From the IMG/VR virus record IMGVR_UViG_3300031669_000084, positions 1-40,506 of that record: a DNA stretch of 40,506 nucleotides, one strand, 5' to 3'. Shown piece after piece: positions 29,262 to 36,457 of this stretch. Under the pieces are notes generated by a model that saw only the letters and a program-made list of their open reading frames with translations, made no database searches and had not been told where the DNA came from. The stretch's first letter is position 1, and each line of letters begins with the position of its first letter. The position numbers and the translations under genes are program-made. The DNA comes from a virus.

Positions 29262-29756
29262 ATGCCAGAAGACAGCTTGATCGAGAGAGACCGGCACGAT
29301 GGGGACGCGGTGGCTTGTTTGGTGGAGCCGCAGATCCTCGCCGCCGGCGTGACCACGACCCCAACGGTGACCATGAGGGGCTATGACCGCGTTGTGTTCT
29401 CCATCCTGGGCGGCGCGGCCAATGACGCTAACGCCACGCTGGATGTGCTGGTGCAGCAATGCACGCAGGCGAACGACGCGGGCGCCGACGACAAGAACCT
29501 TGCGGGCCTGTATGGCAGCAAGGCGATCACCCAGGTGACGGCTGGAGCGGACTTCGCCACTCTCAATCAGAAGTGGCTGATCGAGGTGAGTACCGAGGAA
29601 ATGGACGTCGATGCCTACTTCGACTTCCTCCTGCTGGAGATCACCGTGAGCGCGGACGACACCTGGTACATTGCAGTCGAGGCCCAGCGCAGCGGGGCCG
29701 ATTACGAGCCAGTGGCAATCACGAACATCACTCAGGCGATAGGCACGACCGCATAA
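29262..29756 (+). CDS. Putative capsid decoration-type protein, copy 2
   Basis: A 164-residue paralogue of the preceding protein, with matching segments CLVEPQILAAG/SYFEPQLVAAG, DVLVQQCTQANDAGA/DAQVYQATTNAGAGA, GSKAITQVT, IEVSTEEMDVDAYFDFL and ITVSADDTWYIAVEAQ. The two have diverged enough to be separate components rather than a recent copy. Likely in the virion shell, by position. The gene follows an AGGAGGG ribosome binding site. Confidence 0.55.
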   Translation: MPEDSLIERDRHDGDAVACLVEPQILAAGVTTTPTVTMRGYDRVVFSILGGAANDANATLDVLVQQCTQANDAGADDKNLAGLYGSKAITQVTAGADFATLNQKWLIEVSTEEMDVDAYFDFLLLEITVSADDTWYIAVEAQRSGADYEPVAITNITQAIGTTA

Positions 29757-29776
29757 TCTAAGGGGGAGAGGAGAGT

Positions 29777-30109
29777 ATGCCAACACCTATAGAGCAACGT
29801 ATATACCACGCCAAGATCGAGGAGAAGGATGGGCTGCGGGTCATCGACAACGGCACTACGCTCGTCGAGACCATAGGCCCTTGGCACACGCACATCGGGA
29901 GGCCGGGAGAGGCCGTTCATTCGACCAAGTTCTTCCCGCCCGAGCGTGTGCTGGTGCCGGAGAGCATGGCGGAGCACCTGGTAAAGGGCAACGCCGCGGT
30001 GATCCTGGGCACGGGGGCGAAGGCCAGGAAGAAAGGCCCGGCGCCGGAGAACAAGTTGCTGGTGCCCCAGGAGAACAAGGCGGACGACGACGGTTTGCTG
30101 GAGGAATAG
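29777..30109 (+). CDS. Hypothetical head-region protein, 110 residues
   Basis: A protein starting MPTPIEQRIYHAKIEEKDGL, with segments TIGPWHTHIGRPGEAVHS and FPPERVLVPESMAEHLVKGN and a charged C-terminal tail (KARKKGPAPENKLL). No recognised domain. It lies after the decoration-like pair, and the palindrome at 30113 starts three bases after its stop. Confidence 0.5.
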   Translation: MPTPIEQRIYHAKIEEKDGLRVIDNGTTLVETIGPWHTHIGRPGEAVHSTKFFPPERVLVPESMAEHLVKGNAAVILGTGAKARKKGPAPENKLLVPQENKADDDGLLEE

Positions 30110-30112
30110 CTT

Positions 30113-30127
30113 ACCGGGCGCTCGGTA
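30113..30127. promoter_or_regulatory. Dispersed palindrome, site C, before the glycosyltransferase gene
   Basis: ACCGGGCGCTCGGTA sits in TTACCGGGCGCTCGGTAA (30111-30128), three bases after one stop and 18 bases before the next ATG. It is one of the two copies outside coding sequence and could act as an operator for the genes from 30146 onward. Confidence 0.6.
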
Positions 30128-30145
30128 AACCACAAGGAGCTCGAG

Positions 30146-30922
30146 ATGCGCGTCTTAGTGGCGACGCCGATGGTGAGAGGCGCTGTCTACCGTCAGGCTC
30201 TGGATAGCGCCTTGAGCCTGAAGTGGCCGGAGCGGCTGGATTACTTCGCACCTGTGGGCGGCGACGTGGCGGGGGATCCGCACCAGAACGTCACCGATAA
30301 GTACAACGTGGCGCGAGAGGTGATGCTGGCCGGCCCCTACGAGGCGATGCTCACGCTGGACAGTGACATCATTCCGCCGCCGGATGCCCTGATGAAGCTG
30401 GCCGCGGCAGATGCAGATGTGGCGTATGGCCTGTACGTGATGGGCCGATCGTGGCCGATCTGGAGCGCCCACGACGAAGTGGACATGACGAAGGCAACGC
30501 CCCTGAGCAAGGTGCGGACCAAGGCGGAGGCTGCCTGGGGCAAGGTCGTGGAGGTGAAGGGCATGGGCCACGGCTGCACACTGTTCCGGAGACACGTCTT
30601 GGAGCAGCTAGAATGGCGGCTGGTGGACACCCTGGACGTGTGCAGCGATTGGATCATAGGCCTGGATTGCGTCGAACAGGGATTCAGCCAGGTGTGCGAT
30701 ATGACGGTGATCTGCGGGCACATACGCACCGCACCGATGCTCAATGTGATGTGGCCCGACATTGAGATGGTGAACTGTTACCGTCGGGCCGCACTCCCGC
30801 CGGTGCCACTCGGCGTAGCGGGCGCGGAAAAGACCTATACCAGGGCGATGATGGCCAAGACGCTAGAGGGGTATGAGTACGACAGGGACCGCAATCAGGT
30901 TGGTATCCATCCCGGTTCCTGA
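30146..30922 (+). CDS. GT-A-type glycosyltransferase-like protein
   Basis: A 258-residue protein with a family-2-like Rossmann start (MRVLVATPMVRGAVYRQALD), DSD at 72-74 in TLDSDIIPPP (the metal- and nucleotide-sugar-binding DxD), and a later VKGMGHGCTLFRRHVLE segment typical of GT-A enzymes. It would transfer a sugar from a nucleotide donor, perhaps to capsid proteins during assembly or to a host surface structure. Glycosyltransferases among head genes are known in some phages. The palindrome 18 bases upstream and the AAGGAG ribosome binding site hint at separate control from the rest of the head operon. Acceptor unknown. Confidence 0.72.
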   Translation: MRVLVATPMVRGAVYRQALDSALSLKWPERLDYFAPVGGDVAGDPHQNVTDKYNVAREVMLAGPYEAMLTLDSDIIPPPDALMKLAAADADVAYGLYVMGRSWPIWSAHDEVDMTKATPLSKVRTKAEAAWGKVVEVKGMGHGCTLFRRHVLEQLEWRLVDTLDVCSDWIIGLDCVEQGFSQVCDMTVICGHIRTAPMLNVMWPDIEMVNCYRRAALPPVPLGVAGAEKTYTRAMMAKTLEGYEYDRDRNQVGIHPGS

Positions 30923-30933
30923 GAGGGTGCAGA

Positions 30934-31152
30934 ATGAGCCTCATACGAGTGCAGGCATTGCAGCGATTCCGGCTTAAACCGGGCGGGCCCTGGATCGCCA
31001 AAGGGGCGATCCTGCATCTGGCGCCCAGGAAGGCGCGCACGATGCAGAAGCGGGGCCACGTGGTGCCGCTGGACGACGAGACGCTCGAGGAGATGGAGCC
31101 AGGCTGGTATCCCAAAGAGGATGCTAAACCGGATCCCTGCTCCAGGTGCTGA
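30934..31152 (+). CDS. Small basic virion-region protein
   Basis: A 72-residue protein (MSLIRVQALQRFRLKPGGPW) with a small beta pattern and a basic middle (LAPRKARTMQKRGHVVPL), ending in CSRC. It resembles the short helix-strand proteins often found before neck genes of HK97-type phages, but no assignment is possible. Confidence 0.5.
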   Translation: MSLIRVQALQRFRLKPGGPWIAKGAILHLAPRKARTMQKRGHVVPLDDETLEEMEPGWYPKEDAKPDPCSRC

Positions 31153-31170
31153 GAAAGAAGGAGGCGACTG

Positions 31171-32055
31171 ATGCCATACAACAAGACAAAGTGGGGAGGG
31201 GAGCGCGCCATCCCGGCCATGCCGGCGGCGGCCCTGAACAACATCGAGGATGCGCTGGAGCTGGGCTATCACGTGCTCACTGTAGGGGCCTGTGCTCAGA
31301 TGATGGAGATCTTCGGCGATGTGGTGGCCTTCTGGCCCTTCTTCGAGAATGCCAGGAACAGGGCGCAGGATTTCGGCCCCAACGGCTATCACCTCTATAC
31401 CGATATAGGTGCCGCCGAGGACCTGGACGCCTGGGATACAGCGCCCGAGCTCCAGGGTGTGATGAGGGCGTATGTATTCAACGGCACCGATGAGTACCTG
31501 ATGGCCTTGGATCAGGACCTGTTCACAGTCGTGGCTACCAACGCGTTCAGCATGGGCATGTGGGTGAAGATGACCACTGCCGCGGACAATTGCTTCCTCT
31601 CTAAGTGGGATGAGACAAACCTGGCCGAGGCGAGGGAGTGGCTGTTCTGCACGGATAACACTGGCTACATCACGATGATCCTCTACGACGAGACGAACAC
31701 CGCCCAGATCGGCAGGGAGTATCAAACGGCCCTGGGGACAGAGGGCTGGCATTACATCGTGGGCGTCTACGACGGGGGTACTGATGCTGCGAACATCGCC
31801 ATCTATCTCGATGGGCTAAAGGTGGATGATGCGGATGTGGCCGACGATGCGGGCTTCGCCAGCATGGTGAATCAGGCCACGCCGGTACGGTGCGGCTCAT
31901 ACGAAGACGCTGCTGGTGATGAGGAATACCTGTTTGACGGTCGCGGGTGGGGGCCGTTCTTCACCCGCAAGGAATTGAGCGCGGATGAAGTCTGGAACCT
32001 GTATCAGCTCGGGCGGGCGGTATTGCACCTGCCGCTGTCTGCGGGGATGCCATAG
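31171..32055 (+). CDS. LamG/concanavalin-like jelly-roll virion protein
   Basis: A 294-residue protein. Residues 1-45 are a short helical start (ALNNIEDALELGYHVLTVG). From about 50 to the end it is a textbook laminin-G-like jelly roll: VVAFWPFFENARNRAQDFG, FNGTDEYLMA, FSMGMWVKM, WHYIVGVYDGG, IAIYLDGLKVDDA, LFDGRGWGPFFTRKELSADE. Such domains bind sugars. It lies in the head-neck region, not the tail, so it may decorate the capsid or neck and help the particle stick to glycans. The TAGTG at its end overlaps the next start. Confidence 0.75.
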   Translation: MPYNKTKWGGERAIPAMPAAALNNIEDALELGYHVLTVGACAQMMEIFGDVVAFWPFFENARNRAQDFGPNGYHLYTDIGAAEDLDAWDTAPELQGVMRAYVFNGTDEYLMALDQDLFTVVATNAFSMGMWVKMTTAADNCFLSKWDETNLAEAREWLFCTDNTGYITMILYDETNTAQIGREYQTALGTEGWHYIVGVYDGGTDAANIAIYLDGLKVDDADVADDAGFASMVNQATPVRCGSYEDAAGDEEYLFDGRGWGPFFTRKELSADEVWNLYQLGRAVLHLPLSAGMP

Positions 32056-32288
32056 TGAAAGGGGAGGAGAAGGTGGCACCGACAGGATCAGTCTCTGTGA
32101 ACATCCGCAGGAGTAAGTGGAACTGGAAGGGCAAACTGGTCACGGCTTCATTGAAGCTGCCGAGGGTTGGGATCAGATTCGCCGGCTGGCTCTGGGATGA
32201 GTTGAAGCCACTATCGATCCAGACAGGGAGCCAACCCCCTCATTACATGACGTGGAGTGAAGTGATCACGAGGGGAACCGTGCAATGA
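32055..32288 (+). CDS. Small hypothetical protein, 77 residues
   Basis: GTG start overlapping the previous stop (TAGTG) and end overlapping the next ATG. It is basic (RRSKWNWKGKLVTASLKLPR), without membrane helix or Cys. The two overlaps argue that it is translated. No function recognised. Confidence 0.45.
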   Translation: MKGEEKVAPTGSVSVNIRRSKWNWKGKLVTASLKLPRVGIRFAGWLWDELKPLSIQTGSQPPHYMTWSEVITRGTVQ

Positions 32289-33448
32289 AGTACGTCGAGG
32301 ATACCTTCATAGGGGCGGATGGAACGGACCTGAGCGCGCACGCGCCGGACATCGACCGGCCAGGGGGCGGGTACGCGGAGATCGCCGGCGATTGGGAGAT
32401 CGCCTCGAACGCCGCGGGGGTGACGTCGGTGGCCAACGCCAGGGTGGTGATCCTGACAGATCTGGCCGACGGGCGCTTCAAGGTGGACGCCTCGATCGTG
32501 GCCGCGACTAAGGGGGCGTTCCTGGTATTCCGCAGCAATGCCGGATGCACCAACTACTGGCTGGCGGGGTTGGACGATACAGCGCAGCAGGTGCAGCTCC
32601 TGGTGGCCTCGGGAGGGGCCCCGGCGGTGCAGGCCTTTCGCGCTTATGCCGTGGACGAGGCCGAGACCTACGAGATCAAGGTGGTGTGCCGGGCAGATGA
32701 GATCACGGTCTACATCGACGATGCGGTCCAGATCCGCCACACCAGCGCCACCCACGAGACGGAGGAGCACGCCGGCCTATACTCCGATACGAACGTGGAT
32801 GTGGCCTTCGATGATCTGGTGGCTGATGAGAGGCCGACGTGTCACTACTGCACCACGGCGGACGTGAAGAGCCGGCTGGGGGCGCAGTTTACCTCGGGGA
32901 CGACCTACGACGAGGAGCTGGAGGCGGACATCGAGGAGGCGTCCCGCCTGATCGACCTGGAGAAGGGGTGGGAGGAGTGCCACTACTCCGCCTCGGACCT
33001 GGCCATGGTGACCCGGTATTATGATGGGCTGGGCGGGACCGAGCAGGAGATCGATCGCTTCCTGGACGACGCGGCTTTCGCGGTGGCCGTGGACGACGAC
33101 GGTGACGGGGTGTATACGGCCTGGGTGAGGAATACCGATTACATCACCTGGCCCTACAATGTGGAGTACATCACGGAGCTCTTCCTGGCCACAGGATCCA
33201 CGGTCAGCTTCACGGTGGCGCAGCGGTCCGTGCAGGTGACGGGCAGGTTGGGGGCGTATAGCGAGCCGCCGGCGGTGGTCAGGAAGGCGGCGGTGATCAT
33301 GGTGGCCAAGGCGTACAAGCGCGGGATGCAGATGTTCCAGGACACGGGGGCCATCGTAGAGCTGGGGCAGTTGAAGTACGTGCTGGCCATCGATCCGGAG
33401 GTGGAGAAGATCCTGAGCGTGCTGCCCAGGAGGGTCAACTATGGCTGA
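32285..33448 (+). CDS. Head-tail connector fused to an N-terminal LamG-like domain
   Basis: A 387-residue fusion. Residues 1-180 form a concanavalin-like domain starting VEDTFIGADGTDL and closing with NVDVAFDDLVADE; it resembles the jelly roll in the tail tip protein at 541-1095. Residues 185-387 match HK97 gp6-like connectors: YCTTADVKSRLGAQF, DIEEASRLIDLEKGW, a long hairpin, and VVRKAAVIMVAKAYKRG. The connector ring sits under the portal and joins the tail. The added lectin-like domain should project from the neck. No frameshift or start signal between the two parts is seen. Confidence 0.75.
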   Translation: MKYVEDTFIGADGTDLSAHAPDIDRPGGGYAEIAGDWEIASNAAGVTSVANARVVILTDLADGRFKVDASIVAATKGAFLVFRSNAGCTNYWLAGLDDTAQQVQLLVASGGAPAVQAFRAYAVDEAETYEIKVVCRADEITVYIDDAVQIRHTSATHETEEHAGLYSDTNVDVAFDDLVADERPTCHYCTTADVKSRLGAQFTSGTTYDEELEADIEEASRLIDLEKGWEECHYSASDLAMVTRYYDGLGGTEQEIDRFLDDAAFAVAVDDDGDGVYTAWVRNTDYITWPYNVEYITELFLATGSTVSFTVAQRSVQVTGRLGAYSEPPAVVRKAAVIMVAKAYKRGMQMFQDTGAIVELGQLKYVLAIDPEVEKILSVLPRRVNYG

Positions 33449-33953
33449 GCAGCCCCTGATCATCGAGGTGGACGGTTTGGATGAGCTCCAGGAGGCGCTG
33501 AAGGAGTTCGTTGACGACTGGCAGCCCATCGCCAACCGGGCCCTGACGCCAGGATTGGCGATCCTGGTGAGCGCCGTCAAGAAAGGCGCCCGATGGGATA
33601 CCGGGACGGCACGGGCCAGGGTGGGTTCGGAGATCACCAGGACAGCGGGTTCGGAGATTATCGGAAAGGTTGGCATAAGCGGTAGCGACGCTACGGAAGT
33701 CCCATATGGACCCTACGCACTGGAGTATGGCCGGCTGCCGGGGCGGATGCCACCTCCCGATCGGCTGGAGGAATGGGCTGGCCGGCACGGGATGGTGGGA
33801 GCGGGGTTTGCTATCGCCAGGGCGATCGCGGCTCGAGGGGTGAAGGCGCCCCACACCATGAGCAAGGTGGCGAAGGCCAAGGCCGGGGAAGTGGTGAAGA
33901 AGTTCGAGGAGGGGATCGTGAGAGAGCTGCGGAGGTTGAAACTGAAGGAATGA
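33441..33953 (+). CDS. HK97 gp10-like neck / tail completion protein
   Basis: A 170-residue protein overlapping the connector end by eight bases. The pattern VDGLDELQEALKEFVDDW, LVSAVKKGARWDTGTAR, YALEYGRLPGRMPPPDRLEEW and a final charged helix fits the HK97 gp10 family (head-tail joining). It should sit between connector and tail terminator. ATGA overlap with the next gene. Confidence 0.75.
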   Translation: MAEQPLIIEVDGLDELQEALKEFVDDWQPIANRALTPGLAILVSAVKKGARWDTGTARARVGSEITRTAGSEIIGKVGISGSDATEVPYGPYALEYGRLPGRMPPPDRLEEWAGRHGMVGAGFAIARAIAARGVKAPHTMSKVAKAKAGEVVKKFEEGIVRELRRLKLKE

Positions 33954-34510
33954 CCTGCATAGTAGGGTTGGCGGAAAACAACACGGTATACATGGGCGCG
34001 GACTCTGGATCGGGATCCAGCGGGGATTGGGACATGAGGATCAGCGCAGTTCCCAAGCTGTTCCGCTCAGGGCCTTTCCTCATTGGCTATACCAGCTCGT
34101 GGAGGATGGGACAGATATTGCAGCACCATCTCCACATGGAGGAATTGGTATTGCCTGTGAGCGGATCCGATGTGCAGGAGTTCATGGTGTGCACATTCAT
34201 TGAGAAAGTACGGGAAGCCCTCAAGACGTTCGCATACGCGACCAAAGAGCATAATGAGGAGACCGGCGGACAGTTTCTGGTAGGTTGCTTTGGGCATCTG
34301 TTCCACATCGAGAGCGACTATCAAGTGAACGAGGCGGCGGATGGCATGGACGCCTGTGGATGCGCTGAGAAGTTTGCTCTCGGGGCATTGTGGTCAAGTC
34401 GTGCAGAAAAACCGAGAGAACGAATAGCAAAAGCTCTGGACGCGGCTGCATACTTCAGCGGCGGGGTGCGACCACCGATGATAATCGAATCCGTGGATGA
34501 TGAACGATGA
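33950..34510 (+). CDS. Ntn-hydrolase protein like HslV/proteasome subunits
   Basis: A 186-residue protein beginning MTCIVGLAENNTVYMGADSG. After Met removal the N-terminal Thr is in place as nucleophile; Asp falls at mature position 17, as in HslV, and Lys at about 35 (VPKLFR) near the expected Lys33. The following pattern FLIGYTSSWRMGQIL and a late GALWSS also fit Ntn hydrolases. It would be a small peptidase or amidase. It is wedged between two tail-joining genes with ATGA overlaps on both sides, and its base use is less GC-rich than theirs, so it looks like an acquired extra gene. Substrate unknown. Confidence 0.68.
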   Translation: MTCIVGLAENNTVYMGADSGSGSSGDWDMRISAVPKLFRSGPFLIGYTSSWRMGQILQHHLHMEELVLPVSGSDVQEFMVCTFIEKVREALKTFAYATKEHNEETGGQFLVGCFGHLFHIESDYQVNEAADGMDACGCAEKFALGALWSSRAEKPRERIAKALDAAAYFSGGVRPPMIIESVDDER

Positions 34511-34956
34511 GCCTACCTGCGATTCTGACGGCTAGTGCAGCGCTGGAGAATGCCAACCTGGCGGCGTTGGGGATCAAACACGCCTTCGACACGCCGCCGG
34601 AGGCGCTGACGGCCCTGCCCGTGGCGGTGCGCTTCGCGGAGGGGACGGCGCAGATGCACGCCAGCCGCAGCATGGGCAGGTATAACATCTGGAACTTTAA
34701 GATCGAGGTGCATTGGCCTCGAGGGGTGATCTGGGAGGCCGTGGCGCAGTGCTTTCCCACGATCGAGGCGTATCAGACTCTGTATAGCGCCAACTTGAGC
34801 ATCAGCGCGAGCTGCGACGTGAGCGGCTTCAGGGAGCCCGCCTGCGAGGGTCCGGTGGTGCTGAGATACTCGCCCATCGATGCGACGGAGACCATCGGGG
34901 TGATCTTCTACCTTTGGGCAAAGGAAATCCTGGACGACATAACAGTAGCATTGTGA
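34507..34956 (+). CDS. Tail terminator / completion protein
   Basis: A 149-residue protein located between the gp10-like and major tail genes, the position of the tail terminator in HK97-type phages. Pattern: LPVAVRFAEGTAQMH, NIWNFKIEVHWPRG, FPTIEAYQTLYSAN, VVLRYSPIDATETIGVIFYLWAKE. This alternating strand content fits the fold of tail terminators. Assigned mainly by position. Confidence 0.55.
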   Translation: MSLPAILTASAALENANLAALGIKHAFDTPPEALTALPVAVRFAEGTAQMHASRSMGRYNIWNFKIEVHWPRGVIWEAVAQCFPTIEAYQTLYSANLSISASCDVSGFREPACEGPVVLRYSPIDATETIGVIFYLWAKEILDDITVAL

Positions 34957-34965
34957 GATGAGACT

Positions 34966-36003
34966 ATGCCAGCAGTAAAGGGAATCACAGACCTGCGGCA
35001 GATCCAGATCTGCTTCCAAACGAACTGCGCGACGCCAGGGACGGTTACCGCGCGCCTGATAGGGACGTGCGGGATCGATCGGGAGACGGGACGAGTGCTC
35101 CCGACGAACCCCATCGGCTTGATGTCGAAGAACATCATAGGCCGGGCTTATGACACCTACTACTCCGGAGTGGGCCCCCTGGCGACAGGGGAGGATGGTC
35201 TGACGTTCCAGCAGATCATTTGGTGGCTGTCCATGGGGACTGTGGGGGGCGTGGTGCCCGTACCGGCAGCCCCCGTCTATACCTGGACGTTCGCGCCGGA
35301 CTTGGACGATGGGGACCTGCCGGACGTGGCTCACCTGATCTACGGGGACAACGCGGCGGAGTGGGAGGGGACCTGCGGCTTCGGCACGCAGACCAAGATC
35401 TCCGCGGCCTTCAAGGCGCCCTGGCAGATCGAGATGGATACGATCTGGCAGAACTGGGACAACGCGGGGGTGGCGTTCGAGACCATCGCTTACCCGACGC
35501 CGCTGGACACGATCCTGGGGCAGATGACGACCTTCGCGCTGGATACGACCTGCCTGTTCGGGGCCACGCCGACGGTGAGGGAGTGCGCGCTGATCGATTG
35601 GACGTTGACCATCCCTGGCTTCCACCCGAAATATTTCCAGGATGGAACGATGTACTACAACTGTTACGGCCTGGCCTCGAGGGCGCTGAGCTTCGATTTT
35701 ACATTGGAGTTCGACGATTTGCTGACGAAGGCGATCGTGTGGGATGCGTACAGGGACGGGACGCCGCTGTACGTGCAGCTCGTCGCCACCGGCGGGGTGA
35801 TCCCTGGGGATAGCGGGACGAACTACAGCGTGACGATCAATATGTGCCTGGAGATCAAGGATGCGAATCCGCTGGACACGCGGGATGGGAATGACATCCA
35901 GAAGTTCACAGCGGAGACAGTGTACGACGTGGACTGCGCGGATTGCGTGGAGTGGGAGATCATCGTGGTGAACGGGGAATCGACCTTGCCGGCGTGCACG
36001 TGA
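34966..36003 (+). CDS. Major tail protein
   Basis: A 345-residue, beta-rich protein directly before the tail chaperone pair. Segments typical of tail tube proteins: IGRAYDTYYSGVGPLATGEDGLTF, GVVPVPAAPVYTWTFAPD, CGFGTQTKISAAFKAPWQIEMD, VRECALIDWTLTIPGFHPKYF, VWDAYRDGTPLYVQLVATG. It would stack to build the tail tube. It is longer than the common 200 residues, which leaves room for a surface domain. Confidence 0.75.
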   Translation: MPAVKGITDLRQIQICFQTNCATPGTVTARLIGTCGIDRETGRVLPTNPIGLMSKNIIGRAYDTYYSGVGPLATGEDGLTFQQIIWWLSMGTVGGVVPVPAAPVYTWTFAPDLDDGDLPDVAHLIYGDNAAEWEGTCGFGTQTKISAAFKAPWQIEMDTIWQNWDNAGVAFETIAYPTPLDTILGQMTTFALDTTCLFGATPTVRECALIDWTLTIPGFHPKYFQDGTMYYNCYGLASRALSFDFTLEFDDLLTKAIVWDAYRDGTPLYVQLVATGGVIPGDSGTNYSVTINMCLEIKDANPLDTRDGNDIQKFTAETVYDVDCADCVEWEIIVVNGESTLPACT

Positions 36004-36029
36004 GATCCTTCGCTGCGCTCAGGATGACA
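36003..36029. repeat. Host-type REP-like repeat between tail genes
   Basis: On the - strand this reads as a well-known bacterial intergenic repeat with the core CCTGAGCGCAGCGAAGGAT; translated falsely it gives the peptide CHPERSEGS common in metagenome databases. It contains ATCCT/AGGAT as an inverted pair. It fills the gap right after the major tail gene stop. Chance similarity is unlikely, but its origin (host) is from memory of such repeats. Confidence 0.6.
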
Positions 36030-36044
36030 TAGAGGGAGGAGAAG

Positions 36045-36287
36045 ATGGCAGAGGATACGTGGGAGATCGATGGCAACAGTCTGACTCTGGATGAGTACAT
36101 CGTGCTGAGCCAAAACCCTGCGGTTGATCCGGCAGAATCAAAGCGGGTCCTCGGCAAACTGGTGACCAACAAAACGGCGGAGGAGCTGGGACGGGACTAT
36201 ACCTGGAAGGAGATCAACAGCCGTATTCGCAGCGCCATCAGGGCGGTGGACGAATCTGCCGTCCCAAAACTGACCGACACGCCCTGA
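36045..36287 (+). CDS. Tail assembly chaperone, zero-frame product (gpG-like)
   Basis: An 80-residue protein between the major tail and tape measure genes, the canonical position of the G/GT chaperones. It is acidic and helical (LDEYIVLSQNPAVDPAESKRV; LGRDYTWKEINSRIRSA). The CCCAAAA slip site lies five codons before its stop. Chaperones of this kind coat the tape measure during tail assembly. AGGGAGGAG precedes the ATG. Confidence 0.75.
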   Translation: MAEDTWEIDGNSLTLDEYIVLSQNPAVDPAESKRVLGKLVTNKTAEELGRDYTWKEINSRIRSAIRAVDESAVPKLTDTP

Positions 36288-36457
36288 TCGCCTGGTCAGA
36301 TGGAATCAAGGGCGTGTCGTTGCCTGAGTGGGCCACAAAATGTGCGATCGCTGATACATTCGACATGAAGCCATGGGAGGTAGGCGAGATCCCCATATTG
36401 TGGGTGCTGAGATACAGCGAATACCTGAAGTGGGCGAAGCGGAGGCGTCGTGCCTGA
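36045..36457 (+). CDS. Tail assembly chaperone, -1 frameshift product (gpGT-like)
   Basis: In zero frame the codons are GTC CCA AAA CTG, so the heptamer C-CCA-AAA (36263-36269) is a canonical -1 slip site. After a slip at AAA the frame stays open from 36269 to a TGA at 36455-36457 and adds 62 residues (beginning TDRHALIAWSDGIKGV, ending in a basic RRRRA). The product would be 137 residues. The T-frame itself has no start of its own worth choosing. The arrangement is the same as the conserved G-GT frameshift of long-tailed phages. The end overlaps the tape measure GTG at 36450. Confidence 0.8.
36263..36269 (+). promoter_or_regulatory. Slippery heptamer CCCAAAA for -1 frameshifting
   Basis: CCCAAAA in the correct phase (X XXY YYZ) near the end of the chaperone gene, as in other tail chaperone pairs. 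Stimulating structures downstream are not obvious. Confidence 0.8.

Noticed and set aside
30111-30128. Palindrome as an intrinsic terminator hairpin
   Set aside because: No T run follows at any site, and one copy is in reverse orientation inside a gene.
36045-36172. - strand frames containing the peptide CHPERSEGS
   Set aside because: A familiar false translation of a bacterial intergenic repeat, not a gene.
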